The notes: a model not told the origin generated them from the letters alone. Positions 23,766 to 32,929 are shown, counted from the stretch's first letter. The stretch: 64,000 nucleotides of DNA from Pyrinomonadaceae bacterium (GCA_021228405.1 JAJQRF010000009.1:124001-188000), one strand, 5' to 3'. Numbers and translations are program-made.

Positions 23766-24195
23766 AAATTCTGTAGATAGTAGATAGGAGTTGGTAGTTA
23801 ATTTTTTATGTTCTTGTTTTGAATTGCACGGATATAACTGCCGAGCATTTTACTTATTTCGTTTGCGTCCGCCAATAGTTTAGTCGAATCGCCAAACTGT
23901 AAGTCTTTCGCAAGAATCAGATAATAACGAGATTCTTCCAATGAGCCTTGCGAAATATTATAAAATCGAACTTTATCCGCCAAACTCAACTTCCTGAAAC
24001 CTTCGGCGAAATTTGCCGGAACTGAAACTGCCGATCTTCGCAGTTGAGAAATTAAGCCGAATATTTCCTGCTTCGGAAAGTTTTCAGTGAATTTGTAAAT
24101 CGCCAAAACCCACAAATGCGCTTTCTTCCACAACTCCACATCCTCAAAATTTTGCGAATACATATCTTCTCCTATCTATTCGCTCCTATCTACTA
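23766..24195 (-). mobile_element. Inverted-arm element enclosing a four-helix-bundle gene (element 2)
   Basis: Left arm 23771-23800 (CTGTAGATAGTAGATAGGAG...) and right arm 24165-24195 (TCTCCTATCTATTCGCTCCT...) are inverse copies sharing AGTAGATAGGAG exactly. The ORF lies between them, in the direction of trpE and trpG. The right arm starts at the trpE stop codon TAG (24193-24195), and the ORF's own stop lies in the left arm. Its design matches element 1 but with unrelated arm words. Confidence 0.6.
23798..24163 (-). CDS. Four-helix-bundle (S23/Avd-like) protein inside the trp operon
   Basis: 121 residues ([34 protein letters not shown]). Family hallmark [22 protein letters not shown] (about 41-62) and [18 protein letters not shown]. 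It has no role in tryptophan synthesis that I know of; its place between trpE and trpG, inside inverted arms, points to insertion. It is only distantly similar to the copy at 14785-15156, so the two are not a recent duplication. Confidence 0.88.
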   Translation of the reverse strand: MYSQNFEDVELWKKAHLWVLAIYKFTENFPKQEIFGLISQLRRSAVSVPANFAEGFRKLSLADKVRFYNISQGSLEESRYYLILAKDLQFGDSTKLLADANEISKMLGSYIRAIQNKNIKN

Positions 24196-25695
24196 AAAGT
24201 CTTCCGCCATTTCAATCGCCTTGACGAGGGCGCGGGCTTTGTTGATCGTTTCTTCGTATTCCTTTTCCGGGACGGAATCGGCGACTACGCCTGCGCCGGC
24301 TTGGATCGAAGCTTCTTTATTTTCGAGCCGGATCGTGCGGATCGCAATGCAGGTGTCGAGATTTTCGGCATAATCGATGTAGCCGATCGCGCCTGCATAA
24401 ACTCCGCGCGGTGTCGGTTCGAGTTCGTCGATTATCTGCATTGCCCGAACTTTCGGCGCGCCTGAAACCGTTCCCGCCGGAAAACACGCGCCGAGCGCGT
24501 CGAAACGGTCGTTTTCGTCCTTCAAACGCGAAGTCAGACTCGTGACCAAATGCTGAACGTGCGAATATTTTTCGATCTTCATCAGTTCCGCGACTTCGAC
24601 CGAACCGAATTCGGAAACACGTCCGAGATCGTTTCTGCCGAGATCGACGAGCATTATGTGTTCGGAAATTTCCTTCATATCCGAACGCAAATCTTCGCCC
24701 AAAATCCAATCTTCCGTTTCGGTCGCGCCGCGCGTCCGCGTTCCTGCGATCGGGCGATATTCAAGTTTTTTGCCGTGACAGCGAACGAGCATTTCGGGCG
24801 ACGCGCCGATCAGCGTTTCCGCGCCGAGTTTGATGTAGAACATATACGGCGAAGGATTTGTCGTCCTCAGCGCGCGGTAGATATTGATCGCTTCGGCGGA
24901 AGTTTGCCGTTTGAATTTCTGCGACAGCACGACCTGATAAGCGTCGCCCGCGAGGATGTGATCCTTGATTTTTTCGACGGCTTCGAGAAAATCGTTTTTC
25001 AGCCAATTCGATGAAAACTGATGCGATTTTTCGCGCTTTTCGGCGTTGATCGAATGCGGGATCGGCAAACTGTTTTCCTGTAAAAGCTGTTCGAGCCGTT
25101 CGGTTTCTTCGCAGGCTTCGTCGTAGAGAATCCGCAGTTTTGCTTCGTCGCCGTTCGCTTCATCGGTAAAAACGACCGAAACGAGTTCGATGCGCTGTTT
25201 CAGGCGATCGAAAACGAGAATGTTTCTGAAAAACATCCACACGGCTTCATCGGTTTCGGGCGTTTTCCCGTTTGCGAGGGCTTTTTCAAACCAACGCGCC
25301 GAATCGTAGGCGAAAAATCCGACTGCGCCTCCGCAGAGCGGCGGCAGATGCGGTCGGCGGGCGAGCTTATTTTTGCCGAAATATTCGCGTAGATATTCGA
25401 TCAGATTCGTATCGGCAAGCGTTTCCGTTGCGCCGTTTCTTTCAACCAACGTTTGCGAATTGCGCGAACGAACCGTCATCCACGGATTTGCCGCGAGAAA
25501 CGAATAACGCGCGAGCTTTTCGCCGCCTTCGATCGATTCAAGCAGAAAAGACTGTTCGGCATTGCCCGCAATCCGCAAAAACGCGCCGACGGGCGTATGC
25601 AAATCCGCCAAAACACTGCGCACGACGGGAACGACGTTGCCCTTTTGCGCCGCTTCCAGAAACTCTTCAAATGTATCAGGTGAAAACTCGATCAT
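24193..25695 (-). CDS. trpE: Anthranilate synthase component I
   Basis: 500 residues. Converts chorismate and ammonia to anthranilate with TrpG. The chorismate-binding core is clear: GDAYQVVLSQKFKR, IGASPEMLVRCHGKKLEYRPIAGTRTRG, LVDLGRNDLGRVS, FPAGTVSGAPKVRAMQII and IQAGAGVVADSVPEKEYEE. The N-terminal part has the regulatory ESIEGGEKLARYSFL motif near residue 52, a site of tryptophan feedback in the family. No Trp-codon leader is visible upstream; instead a 21-bp array begins about 190 bp before the ATG. Confidence 0.95.
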   Translation of the reverse strand: MIEFSPDTFEEFLEAAQKGNVVPVVRSVLADLHTPVGAFLRIAGNAEQSFLLESIEGGEKLARYSFLAANPWMTVRSRNSQTLVERNGATETLADTNLIEYLREYFGKNKLARRPHLPPLCGGAVGFFAYDSARWFEKALANGKTPETDEAVWMFFRNILVFDRLKQRIELVSVVFTDEANGDEAKLRILYDEACEETERLEQLLQENSLPIPHSINAEKREKSHQFSSNWLKNDFLEAVEKIKDHILAGDAYQVVLSQKFKRQTSAEAINIYRALRTTNPSPYMFYIKLGAETLIGASPEMLVRCHGKKLEYRPIAGTRTRGATETEDWILGEDLRSDMKEISEHIMLVDLGRNDLGRVSEFGSVEVAELMKIEKYSHVQHLVTSLTSRLKDENDRFDALGACFPAGTVSGAPKVRAMQIIDELEPTPRGVYAGAIGYIDYAENLDTCIAIRTIRLENKEASIQAGAGVVADSVPEKEYEETINKARALVKAIEMAEDF

Positions 25696-25880
25696 TTACA
25701 GATAAATGGTAATTGAGAGAAAAGTAAAAAGTAAAAGGTAGAAAACAAAATTCGGATTTATATAGTGAAATAGTTTATTTACAGCCTGTTCGTCAGATGT
25801 CGAGGCAACTCGAAATGACTTTGAGAACTCTGATGCGGATGTCCGAAAGGATGAAATTTTTTGCGCCGCCCCTCTGTTGA

Positions 25881-26215
25881 GGGGAAACGCCGCACTTTCA
25901 AGTATCAGCTTGATACTTTAGAGTGTGGACTTGATACCCGAAAGAGGAAACCCCACACTTTCAAGTATCAGCTTGATACTTGAAAGTGTGGGCTTGATAC
26001 TTGAAAGTATCAGCTTGATACCTGAAAGTGTGGGCTTGATACCTGAAAGTGTGGGCTTGATACTTGAAAGTATCAGCTTGATACCTGAAAGTGTGGGCTT
26101 GATACCTGAAAGTGTGACGACCACACTCTCAAGAAGAAAATTTCTACCTGTGAGTATGGGCTTGATACTTTTGAGTGAGAAATTTACTGTCGAAAGATGA
26201 AAACGGGTATCAAAA
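25881..26215. repeat. Class B tandem array, exact 21-bp period (GTGTGGGCTTGATACCTGAAA type)
   Basis: About 16 units in strict 21-bp phase from 25881. Two unit types, beginning GTATCA or GTGTGG, share GCTTGATAC and end TTGAAA or CTGAAA in different combinations. ORFs on both strands across it are a by-product of the 21-bp phase. It occupies the spacer between the divergent trpE and the secreted-protein gene at 26415; the remaining bases are AT-rich. Confidence 0.9.
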
Positions 26216-26414
26216 GACACTTCAAATATCTCAAGAACCGGGTTGAGTTTCATTTTCAGAAAATTATTGCCGGAGTTTTGCTCCTTTCAGGCGGGACTCT
26301 AAGTGTTTGCACCGATTTTTGAGGCATCTTTATAATAAAAACTAACGCAATTTATTTACTAATTTGCGTTCTGCCTTTACTATTGATTCAGCAGAATCAG
26401 GAGTCATTCTACTA

Positions 26415-28133
26415 ATGTATAAAAAATTATTTTTGCCTTTGATTTTTCTACTGCTTGTCGAGTCTATTTTTCCGCAAACCGTCGAAACCAAGAAGGACGA
26501 CGAATTTTCCGCTGAAACACGCAAACAGGCGGTTGAGTTTCTCCGTGAAACGGCAGGTGACGTAAATAATTTACGTTCGCTCGAAAACCGCATCAGTTTT
26601 TCGTCGGAGGTTGCTTCGATTATGTGGTTTAACAACGAACAGGAAGCGCGCGTGATGTATCAATCCGTCATCAACGATTTCAAGCAGTTGCTGTTTGAAT
26701 ATGACTCACAGCTTAATGCGATGGGCGACGTGAAAGAAGATTATTACGGCGGCGGTTTTCTCGGCGGCGAATTGAACGAGAAAGCGAAGCTGATGCGAAA
26801 ACTGCAAAAGTCGGTTTCGGTTCGTCAGCAGATCGTGGCAAGCATTGCCGAACACGATCCGCAACTTGCCTTCGATTTTTACGATGCAAGCTTGAATGCG
26901 ATCACGAATGCCGACCTGCGCCAGCGTTTTACGGGCGATGCTTATTTTATAACGCGTCTTTTGACGGAGATCGCGCAGAAAGACCCGAACAAAGCCGCCG
27001 AATTCGGTCGCAAAAGTTTGGCGAACGGCGTAAATTATCAGCATCTCGAACTTCTCAAAAAGATATACGCGAAGGATGTTGATAAAGGGGCGGAATTTGC
27101 TGAAGAGATGGCGAAAAAATTAAAGGATGCCAAATCCGAATCGGAAGAATATTATATGCTCGGTTCGGTCTTGCAGCTTGGCGCGGACAATTTTGCAAAA
27201 GCCAAAAAAGACAACAAAAAGCCGATGTTTACCGAACAGACTTTGCGCGATCTAACCGAGGTTTTGGCGCAGAATTTGTTAAAGAGCGAAGAACCGCGCG
27301 GAATGGAATATGTCGAACTGATCGAGAAATTTTCACCGTCGCGCGCCGTTCAGATTCGTGCCCGGCTTAACAATCGGATTTCCAATTCAAATCGCGGCGG
27401 TTACGGTGCCAATGTCGCGAATCGTGCATCACCGCCACCTCCAACATCGGTTCCGAAAGGCATCGCCGCAACCATCGACGAGGTTCCTTCCGAGGAAGAT
27501 TTGACAAAAAATTTAACAAATCTTCAAAATAAGGATTTACCGAAGGAAGAGCGGGAAAAAATTATCGCAAAGGCTCGAAAAATTATTTCCTCGCTTCCGG
27601 GCAGACAGGCAAAGCTCTTTGCCCTGAGCGGTTTGGCGGCACAGGTTTACAGTGTCGGCGATAAAGATTTGGCGGCGGAGATTATGCGTGAAGCCGAGGG
27701 ATTGGTCAATCTTCAGCCGAAAAATTATCAGGATTACATCGAAGTCTGGCTCTTGATAAACGGCTACTCGCAATCGGATGCGAACAAGGCTTTCCCGATT
27801 CTCGAAGACGCGGTTGCGCGTATCAACGATACGCTTAACGCATTTGTCAAAGTTGCCGAATTCATTGATGTGCAGGGCGATATTATCGACGACGGCGAAG
27901 TTCAGGTCGGCGCGTTCGGCGGTTCGATGGTGCGCGAGATCACGAACGGCTTGGGACAAACCGATTCGGTTCTGCGAAATCTCGCCAAAGCCGATATGGG
28001 CAGAATGCGGGCGATCACCAATCGTTTCGACAAGCCCGAAATCCGCGTTTTGGCAAAAATGCTCGTGCTTCGCGCCGTTTTCGGCGATCCGCAACAAAAA
28101 ACGGAGAAAGCCGAAGATTCCGTCGGGGATTAG
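26415..28133 (+). CDS. Secreted helical-repeat protein, unknown function
   Basis: 572 residues from the ATG at 26415, preceded by AGGAG 12 bases upstream. Signal peptide MYKKLFLPLIFLLLVESIFPQ. The rest is predicted almost entirely helical, with motifs such as DPQLAFDFYDASL, DPNKAAEFGRKSL and DVDKGAEFAEEM at intervals of about 35 residues, suggesting a TPR-like or HEAT-like solenoid, interrupted by a Pro-rich linker (ASPPPPTSVPKG). Probably periplasmic. No enzymatic motif seen. Confidence 0.7.
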   Translation: MYKKLFLPLIFLLLVESIFPQTVETKKDDEFSAETRKQAVEFLRETAGDVNNLRSLENRISFSSEVASIMWFNNEQEARVMYQSVINDFKQLLFEYDSQLNAMGDVKEDYYGGGFLGGELNEKAKLMRKLQKSVSVRQQIVASIAEHDPQLAFDFYDASLNAITNADLRQRFTGDAYFITRLLTEIAQKDPNKAAEFGRKSLANGVNYQHLELLKKIYAKDVDKGAEFAEEMAKKLKDAKSESEEYYMLGSVLQLGADNFAKAKKDNKKPMFTEQTLRDLTEVLAQNLLKSEEPRGMEYVELIEKFSPSRAVQIRARLNNRISNSNRGGYGANVANRASPPPPTSVPKGIAATIDEVPSEEDLTKNLTNLQNKDLPKEEREKIIAKARKIISSLPGRQAKLFALSGLAAQVYSVGDKDLAAEIMREAEGLVNLQPKNYQDYIEVWLLINGYSQSDANKAFPILEDAVARINDTLNAFVKVAEFIDVQGDIIDDGEVQVGAFGGSMVREITNGLGQTDSVLRNLAKADMGRMRAITNRFDKPEIRVLAKMLVLRAVFGDPQQKTEKAEDSVGD

Positions 28134-28272
28134 ATTTGAGAAAGGAGAATTTGCTCGCCGAATATGCGGAATGACAGGGAGAGAAAGCAAAATTTTCCCT
28201 TGTCTTCCGTGTGTTTTGCGGACAGATTTTCGTTGTTTTGAATTCCGTGCGGCTTTCGTTAAAATTTGCTGA

Positions 28273-28926
28273 ATGGAAAGAACACTGAGAATCACGGAAA
28301 TTTTCCTTTCGATTCAGGGCGAATCTTCCCACGCCGGACGACCTTGTGCGTTCGTGCGTCTGACGGGTTGCCCGATGCGCTGTGTCTGGTGCGACAGCGA
28401 ATATACTTTCACCGGCGGCGAGCGTTTGAGTTTTGAAGAAATCTTTCAAAAACTCGAAGATTTCGGCTGTAAACTGGTCGAGGTAACAGGCGGCGAACCA
28501 CTCGCACAAAAAGCGGCTTTTCCTTTTATTACCGAACTCTTGGACAAAAACTACGAGGTTTTGATCGAAACCGGCGGCTACGTTTCGACCGAAAAAGTAG
28601 ATGAAAGGGCAAAGATAGTTTTAGACGTAAAATGTCCGGCATCAGGCGAATCGGCAAGAAATCATTGGGCAAATCTGGAAAGATTGAATGCGGAAAAAGA
28701 CGAAGTGAAGTTTGTCATCGCCGATTTGAATGACTGGGAATTTGCCAAAAAAATTATCGGTAAATACGATTTGGAGAAATGCACGAAAGAAATCTTGATC
28801 TCGCCTGTTTTCGGAATTGAAAATTTGCAGGAAATTGCTGAAACCGTTTCGCGAAGCGGATTGAAAGTGCGTTTGAACCTGCAATTGCATAAATACATCT
28901 GGGGCAAAGACGTGCACGGAGTTTAA
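28273..28926 (+). CDS. queE: 7-carboxy-7-deazaguanine synthase
   Basis: 217 residues. Radical SAM enzyme that contracts carboxytetrahydropterin to 7-carboxy-7-deazaguanine in queuosine synthesis. Cluster ligands are Cys33, Cys37 and Cys40 (GCPMRCVWC), preceded by EIFLSIQGESSHAGRPCAFVRLTG. GGEP follows near residue 75 (EVTGGEP). It is followed directly by queC, forming a two-gene unit. I see no preQ1 riboswitch in the 140 bp upstream. Confidence 0.93.
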   Translation: MERTLRITEIFLSIQGESSHAGRPCAFVRLTGCPMRCVWCDSEYTFTGGERLSFEEIFQKLEDFGCKLVEVTGGEPLAQKAAFPFITELLDKNYEVLIETGGYVSTEKVDERAKIVLDVKCPASGESARNHWANLERLNAEKDEVKFVIADLNDWEFAKKIIGKYDLEKCTKEILISPVFGIENLQEIAETVSRSGLKVRLNLQLHKYIWGKDVHGV

Positions 28927-28931
28927 TTTTG

Positions 28932-29630
28932 ATGATCGAATCCAGAATCCGGAATCCGGAATCCAGAATCGCGGTCGTGCTTGTTTCCGGCGGAATGGAT
29001 TCGTGCGCGACTTCGGCAATTGCGAAGGCAGAAAACGATAAAGTTGCATTTCTGCATATTTCATACGGTCAACGAACCGAAACGCGTGAAAGAAAGGCAT
29101 TTAACGATATTGCCGATTTTTACGGCGTGGAAAATCGGCTTGATATTTCAATCGAATACCTGGCAAAAATCGGCGGTTCGAGTTTGACCGATAAAACGAT
29201 GGAAGTGACCGAAGCCGATTTGGAATCGAAGGAAGTTCCGACGAGTTACGTGCCGTTTCGTAATGCGAATATGCTTTCGATTGCGACGAGTTGGGCGGAA
29301 GTTCTCGGTGCGAACGCAATTTATATCGGTGCGGTTGCGGAAGACTCAAGCGGTTATCCCGATTGCCGACCTGAATTTTATGCGGCGTTTGAGAAAACCA
29401 TCGAAACGGGCACAAAACCCGAAACGAAAATCTCGATAAAAACGCCGATCATCAACCTTTCAAAGGCAGAGATCGTGCAAAAGGGAATCGAATTGAATGC
29501 GCCGCTTCATCTTTCGTGGTCGTGTTATCGAAGCGAAGATTTCGCCTGCGGAACGTGCGATTCGTGCGCTTTGCGTCTGCGCGGGTTTGAACGTGCGGGC
29601 GTAAAAGACCCGATTTCCTACAAATCTTAA
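28932..29630 (+). CDS. queC: 7-cyano-7-deazaguanine synthase
   Basis: 232 residues from the ATG at 28932 (a TTG one codon earlier is possible). It makes preQ0 from the QueE product using ATP and ammonia. PP-loop SGGMDS at 19-24 and four zinc cysteines at 198, 206, 209 and 212 (SWSCYRSEDFACGTCDSC). Residues 2-13 (IESRIRNPESRI) are encoded by a class A word repeat (28937-28972) and stand before the first strand AVVLVSGG, so the repeat provides the N-terminus. Confidence 0.93.
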   Translation: MIESRIRNPESRIAVVLVSGGMDSCATSAIAKAENDKVAFLHISYGQRTETRERKAFNDIADFYGVENRLDISIEYLAKIGGSSLTDKTMEVTEADLESKEVPTSYVPFRNANMLSIATSWAEVLGANAIYIGAVAEDSSGYPDCRPEFYAAFEKTIETGTKPETKISIKTPIINLSKAEIVQKGIELNAPLHLSWSCYRSEDFACGTCDSCALRLRGFERAGVKDPISYKS

Positions 29631-29699
29631 ATTAAAGCAAAAATATACAAAAATGCCGCTCTTTGAATGATTTTCGGAGTTGCTGTGAAAGGTAAAAAA

Positions 29700-30233
29700 A
29701 TGAAAAAAATCGCGTTTATATTAGCTTTCGGTTTGATATTTTCGATAGGAAACGGTTTCGCGCAAACGAAGACTGCAAAAACGAGATTTTCGTCCGTTTA
29801 CACGGATTTGAAAAAAAACTGCAAGACCGTCAGAGGCGGTGAAGGTCAGGACGATGCCTTCGATTGCCGCGGTGTCGGCGGTTATCGCGTGGCGGTCTGG
29901 TATAGTGCGGCGGCGGAGATCGTCGCGGTTAATCCGCCCGACAAATCCGAGTCGATCTCGCTCGATACGCACGATATTGCCGCCGATTATTCAAAAAGGA
30001 AGATCGAATGGCGTTTGGCAAACGGAAAACCTTTTGCGGTCATCTTTCGCGTCGACAAATACGGCGACGAAAAGAAGAACGATTACGACATTTTCGGCAA
30101 AAAGATCGGCGAAGAATTAAAGGTCATCGGCTTGAAAGGCTTTGAGAATATCAGTTTTACGGTTGACGCAAAAACGCCCGACGCAAACGCCAAAGCGCGC
30201 GAAGCGGCTGACAATGCGTTCAGTCAAAAATAA
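29700..30233 (+). CDS. Secreted protein of unknown function
   Basis: 177 residues from the ATG at 29700 with AAAGG upstream. Signal peptide MKKIAFILAFGLIFSIGNGFAQ. Two Cys (NCKTVRGGEGQDDAFDC) may form a disulfide in the periplasm. The core YRVAVWYSAAAEIVAVNPPDKSESISL...WRLANGKPFAVIFRVDKYGD resembles small beta-rich periplasmic domains, without a firm family. The tail is Ala-rich. Confidence 0.65.
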   Translation: MKKIAFILAFGLIFSIGNGFAQTKTAKTRFSSVYTDLKKNCKTVRGGEGQDDAFDCRGVGGYRVAVWYSAAAEIVAVNPPDKSESISLDTHDIAADYSKRKIEWRLANGKPFAVIFRVDKYGDEKKNDYDIFGKKIGEELKVIGLKGFENISFTVDAKTPDANAKAREAADNAFSQK

Positions 30234-30236
30234 AGA

Positions 30237-30788
30237 TCAGTTTTGAAAATCCTCGCGCACGAATGAAAACAAAACGCCGTCGTGAACGCGGTCGCCGATC
30301 ATCACTCTTTTTCGCAGGATTCCTTCATATTTCGCGCCCGATCTTTGAGCGGCTTTCTGGCTCGGGATATTTTCCAGCGCGGCGAGAATTTCAACCCGGT
30401 TTATTTCCAAATCTTCAAACGCCGTCCGCGCTAAAAGCCGTGCGGCTTCGCGGGCGATGCCGCGGTTTTGCTTGGAAACACGAATCCAATAACCGAGATT
30501 GACCAGACGATGCTGAAAATTGAACTGGTTGATGCTGACCGTTCCCGCAAATTTGCCGTCCGAATTATCGAAGATCGCAAAATTATATTCCGACGCGCTT
30601 TCCCAACAATTTTCACAATAACTCGCATATGAATGCGTTTCTTCGACCGTATAATTTTCGTGACACCAGGGCATCCAGCGCGTAAACTCACCGCCGCGCG
30701 ATTCAAGACCGGCTTCAAAGATTTCGGAAACAAAACTTTGCTGAATCCTGCGCAACGTGACGTTTTTACCTGAAATTTCAGTCCTCAT
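30237..30788 (-). CDS. GNAT-family N-acetyltransferase (RimJ/RimL type)
   Basis: 183 residues from the ATG at 30788. RimJ/RimL pattern: VTLRRIQQSF at the start, GTVSINQFNFQHRLVNLGYWI in the middle, NRGIAREAARLLARTAFEDL for acetyl-CoA binding and NIPSQKAAQRSGAKYEGILRKR near the end. Probably acetylates the N-terminus of a protein or a small amine. Its start overlaps the end of the upstream membrane protein gene by 11 bp. Confidence 0.88.
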   Translation of the reverse strand: MRTEISGKNVTLRRIQQSFVSEIFEAGLESRGGEFTRWMPWCHENYTVEETHSYASYCENCWESASEYNFAIFDNSDGKFAGTVSINQFNFQHRLVNLGYWIRVSKQNRGIAREAARLLARTAFEDLEINRVEILAALENIPSQKAAQRSGAKYEGILRKRVMIGDRVHDGVLFSFVREDFQN

Positions 30789-31443
30789 TTTTTGAAATTT
30801 CCTCACGTTGTTTTTCGAGTTCGGCAATTCGCGCTCTTAGTTTGTCGATCTCTGCGTCGATGTCTTCGGTTTTCGATGTTTGCTGACTGAGTTTGTGAAA
30901 GATCGGGGTCATTATTGTCAAAGCCGCGATGACGATGGACAAAACGCCGAGCGTGCGCGGAACAAGATCGCTGTTGAAGCCCTGCTCGAACCAGATGAGA
31001 TAAAGCAAAAACGTCGACAAACTCCAAACCGCAACGTGAACCGCGTAACGCGACCAGAGAAATTTTTTGTCGAGCCTGGCGATCGAAAGCAGGGAAATAT
31101 GCGAACAGGCAACGGCTAAGATCAAAGCCGACATAGCAGTTTTGACCGGAATTTCTCCGCCCTGAAAGTCGTTCCAGATGAAAATGATGAACAATATTGC
31201 CGCGACGGATGCGAAAAAGATTCCCGCATAAGGTAAAATCTTTCCGCGTTTTGCTTCGAGGCAGGCACCGCACGCCAAACCCAGAATGCTCGTGATCGTG
31301 ATCGTCAGCGTCGTCAGCAAAATTTTCGTTTCAAACTCGCCGAAATCGCCGAAAAGAATCACGCCGATGCCGAGAATCGCGCTCAACGCGACGGAACCGA
31401 TCAGCAGATACAAGAAGAATTTTTTCAGATTAATATTATTCAT
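30778..31443 (-). CDS. Membrane protein with C-terminal coiled coil
   Basis: 221 residues from the ATG at 31443 (MNNINLKKFFLYLLIG). About six membrane segments fill residues 8-175; the C-terminus (KTEDIDAEIDKLRARIAELEKQREEI) is a predicted coiled coil in the cytoplasm. No family recognised. The frame continues upstream to 31944, but inside the M16 peptidase gene on the same strand, and is not used. It is followed, with overlap, by an acetyltransferase. Confidence 0.75.
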   Translation of the reverse strand: MNNINLKKFFLYLLIGSVALSAILGIGVILFGDFGEFETKILLTTLTITITSILGLACGACLEAKRGKILPYAGIFFASVAAILFIIFIWNDFQGGEIPVKTAMSALILAVACSHISLLSIARLDKKFLWSRYAVHVAVWSLSTFLLYLIWFEQGFNSDLVPRTLGVLSIVIAALTIMTPIFHKLSQQTSKTEDIDAEIDKLRARIAELEKQREEISKNED

Positions 31444-31496
31444 TTCACCTCGAAAATACACGAAATTCGGTGAAAAGAAAACTTTTTTATTAAAAA

Positions 31497-32771
31497 TTAA
31501 ATCTCCAACCGGTCGCGTCCGATCTTTAAGCCGTTCAGATTTCCGAGGGCAGCAAAGGCGATCTTTTCGGTTTGGAAAAATTCCTTTGCCAATGATTGCA
31601 CTTCTTCCAAACTGACGGCTTCGATTTTTTGTAAGGTTTCTTCGATGGAAATTTGGCGACCGTGAACCATTTCCAGGCGTGCGAGCGTTCCGGCGCGGGT
31701 GGCGGAATCTTCCAAACCGAGCAAAATCGCGGCGGCGGATTGTTCCTTGATGAGTTCGAGTTCTTCTTTCGTGATGCCGTTTTGCACGACCGAGCGCATT
31801 TCCTTGAGCGAAATGTCCAAAACTTCGCCCGTCTGTTTCGGCGATGTTCCGGCGTAAACCGTGAAAATTCCGCAATCCTGATACATCGCCGCGCTTGCGC
31901 CGACACTGTAAGCCAAGCCTTTTTCCTCGCGCACTTTTTGCCACAGACGCGAAGAAGTGCCGCCCCCGAGCGCATTGGCGAGAATGTCCGCCGCATAACT
32001 CCGTTCGCTCTGCGCGTCGACAAAAGGCGCGGCGATTATCAAATGCGCCTGTTCGAGATTTTTCTTCTTTTTAATGATTATCGGAGAAGCGATGATCGGT
32101 TTTTCGTCTTTGGAATCCGGAATTTGTTTGGAATCTGGTTGTTGACCGAAAAACTTTTCCGCCAGTTCGACGATTCTTTCGTGTTCGACGTTTCCTGCCG
32201 CCGCAATTATAAGGTTTGACGCGTTAAAGGTTTCGGCGTGGTATTTTCGGGTCAGTTCACGGTTAAAAGTTCGGACGATGCGGGGCGTTCCGGCGATGGA
32301 CAGACCGAGCGGATGATTCGGGAAAAGTTTTTCGTTGAAAAGCTCACCTAAAAAATCTTCGGGCGCGTCTTCGGTCATTTTTATTTCCTCGATGATGACC
32401 TTTTGTTCGCGTTTCAGTTCTTTTTCGTCAAAAAGCGGGTTTGCCAGCAGATCAGCCAACAGATCGAAGGCTTTTTCGAGTTGCGTATCGACGACCTTGA
32501 TGGCAAATCCGGTTTCTTCGTGCATCGTAAAAGCATCGAGATTTCCGCCCAGTCTGTCCGTTTCGATCGCGATTTCGAGCGCGGTTCTTTTTTGTGTTCC
32601 CTTAAAAACCGCGTGTTCGATAAAATGCGAGATTCCGTTCAGTTCGGCGGGTTCGTGACGTGCGCCCTTGCGGAAAAAAAATCCGAGCGTAACACTGCGG
32701 ACACCGGGCATTTTGTCTGTAAGGATGGTTAAGCCGTTTTCAAATCTGGTCGTCTGTATGTCTTCTTTCAT
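31497..32771 (-). CDS. M16 family zinc peptidase
   Basis: 424 residues from the ATG at 32771. The inverted zinc motif HxxEH is His49-Phe-Ile-Glu52-His53 (NGISHFIEHAVFKGT), with the distal Glu expected in the segment KREQKVIIEEIKMTEDAPED. The C-terminal half has the family's LGGGTSSRLWQKVREEKGLAYSVGA. No signal peptide, so cytoplasmic processing is likely. Residues about 208-224 (QQPDSKQIPDSKDEK) are encoded by a class A word repeat (32099-32145). Confidence 0.92.
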   Translation of the reverse strand: MKEDIQTTRFENGLTILTDKMPGVRSVTLGFFFRKGARHEPAELNGISHFIEHAVFKGTQKRTALEIAIETDRLGGNLDAFTMHEETGFAIKVVDTQLEKAFDLLADLLANPLFDEKELKREQKVIIEEIKMTEDAPEDFLGELFNEKLFPNHPLGLSIAGTPRIVRTFNRELTRKYHAETFNASNLIIAAAGNVEHERIVELAEKFFGQQPDSKQIPDSKDEKPIIASPIIIKKKKNLEQAHLIIAAPFVDAQSERSYAADILANALGGGTSSRLWQKVREEKGLAYSVGASAAMYQDCGIFTVYAGTSPKQTGEVLDISLKEMRSVVQNGITKEELELIKEQSAAAILLGLEDSATRAGTLARLEMVHGRQISIEETLQKIEAVSLEEVQSLAKEFFQTEKIAFAALGNLNGLKIGRDRLEI

Positions 32772-32844
32772 CGTGATAAAGCAAACCTTTAAATTATCAC
32801 GCGAGCAGATTCGATTCAATCAAAGAAGATTTGCGCGCGAAACA

Positions 32845-32925
32845 AACGAAAAGAGCGAAAAAAAACAGACGTTTTGGCGGTTTCATTTTTTCGTATCTTT
32901 CGTTTATTTCGCAGACAGTAATTAT
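32845..32925. repeat. Class A inverted repeat (CGAAACAAACGAAAA arms)
   Basis: Left arm GCGAAACAAACGAAAAGAGCG (about 32837-32857) and right arm TTTCGTATCTTTCGTTTATTTCGC (about 32888-32912) are imperfect inverse copies in the spacer between the M14 and M16 genes. Confidence 0.7.
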
Positions 32926-32929
32926 TTCC

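Noticed and set aside
14785-24163. A diversity-generating retroelement with Avd
   Set aside because: The four-helix-bundle proteins resemble Avd, but no reverse transcriptase and no template/variable repeat pair is visible.
13792-26215. Possible CRISPR arrays
   Set aside because: The tandem units have no spacers of unrelated sequence between repeats, the period is too short, and no cas gene is present.
25918-26253. ORFs on both strands with repeats such as LSGIKPTLSGIKL
   Set aside because: They are translations of the 21-bp array; a 21-bp phase keeps frames open. No start signals and no protein family.
25696-26363. A tryptophan leader peptide before trpE
   Set aside because: No ORF with Trp codons and no terminator pair was found upstream of trpE; the spacer is mainly the 21-bp array.
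28134-28272. A preQ1 riboswitch before queE
   Set aside because: No recognisable aptamer core in the 140-bp spacer.
31444-31944. N-terminal extension of the coiled-coil membrane protein
   Set aside because: It overlaps the M16 peptidase gene in another frame; the ATG at 31443 gives a natural hydrophobic start.
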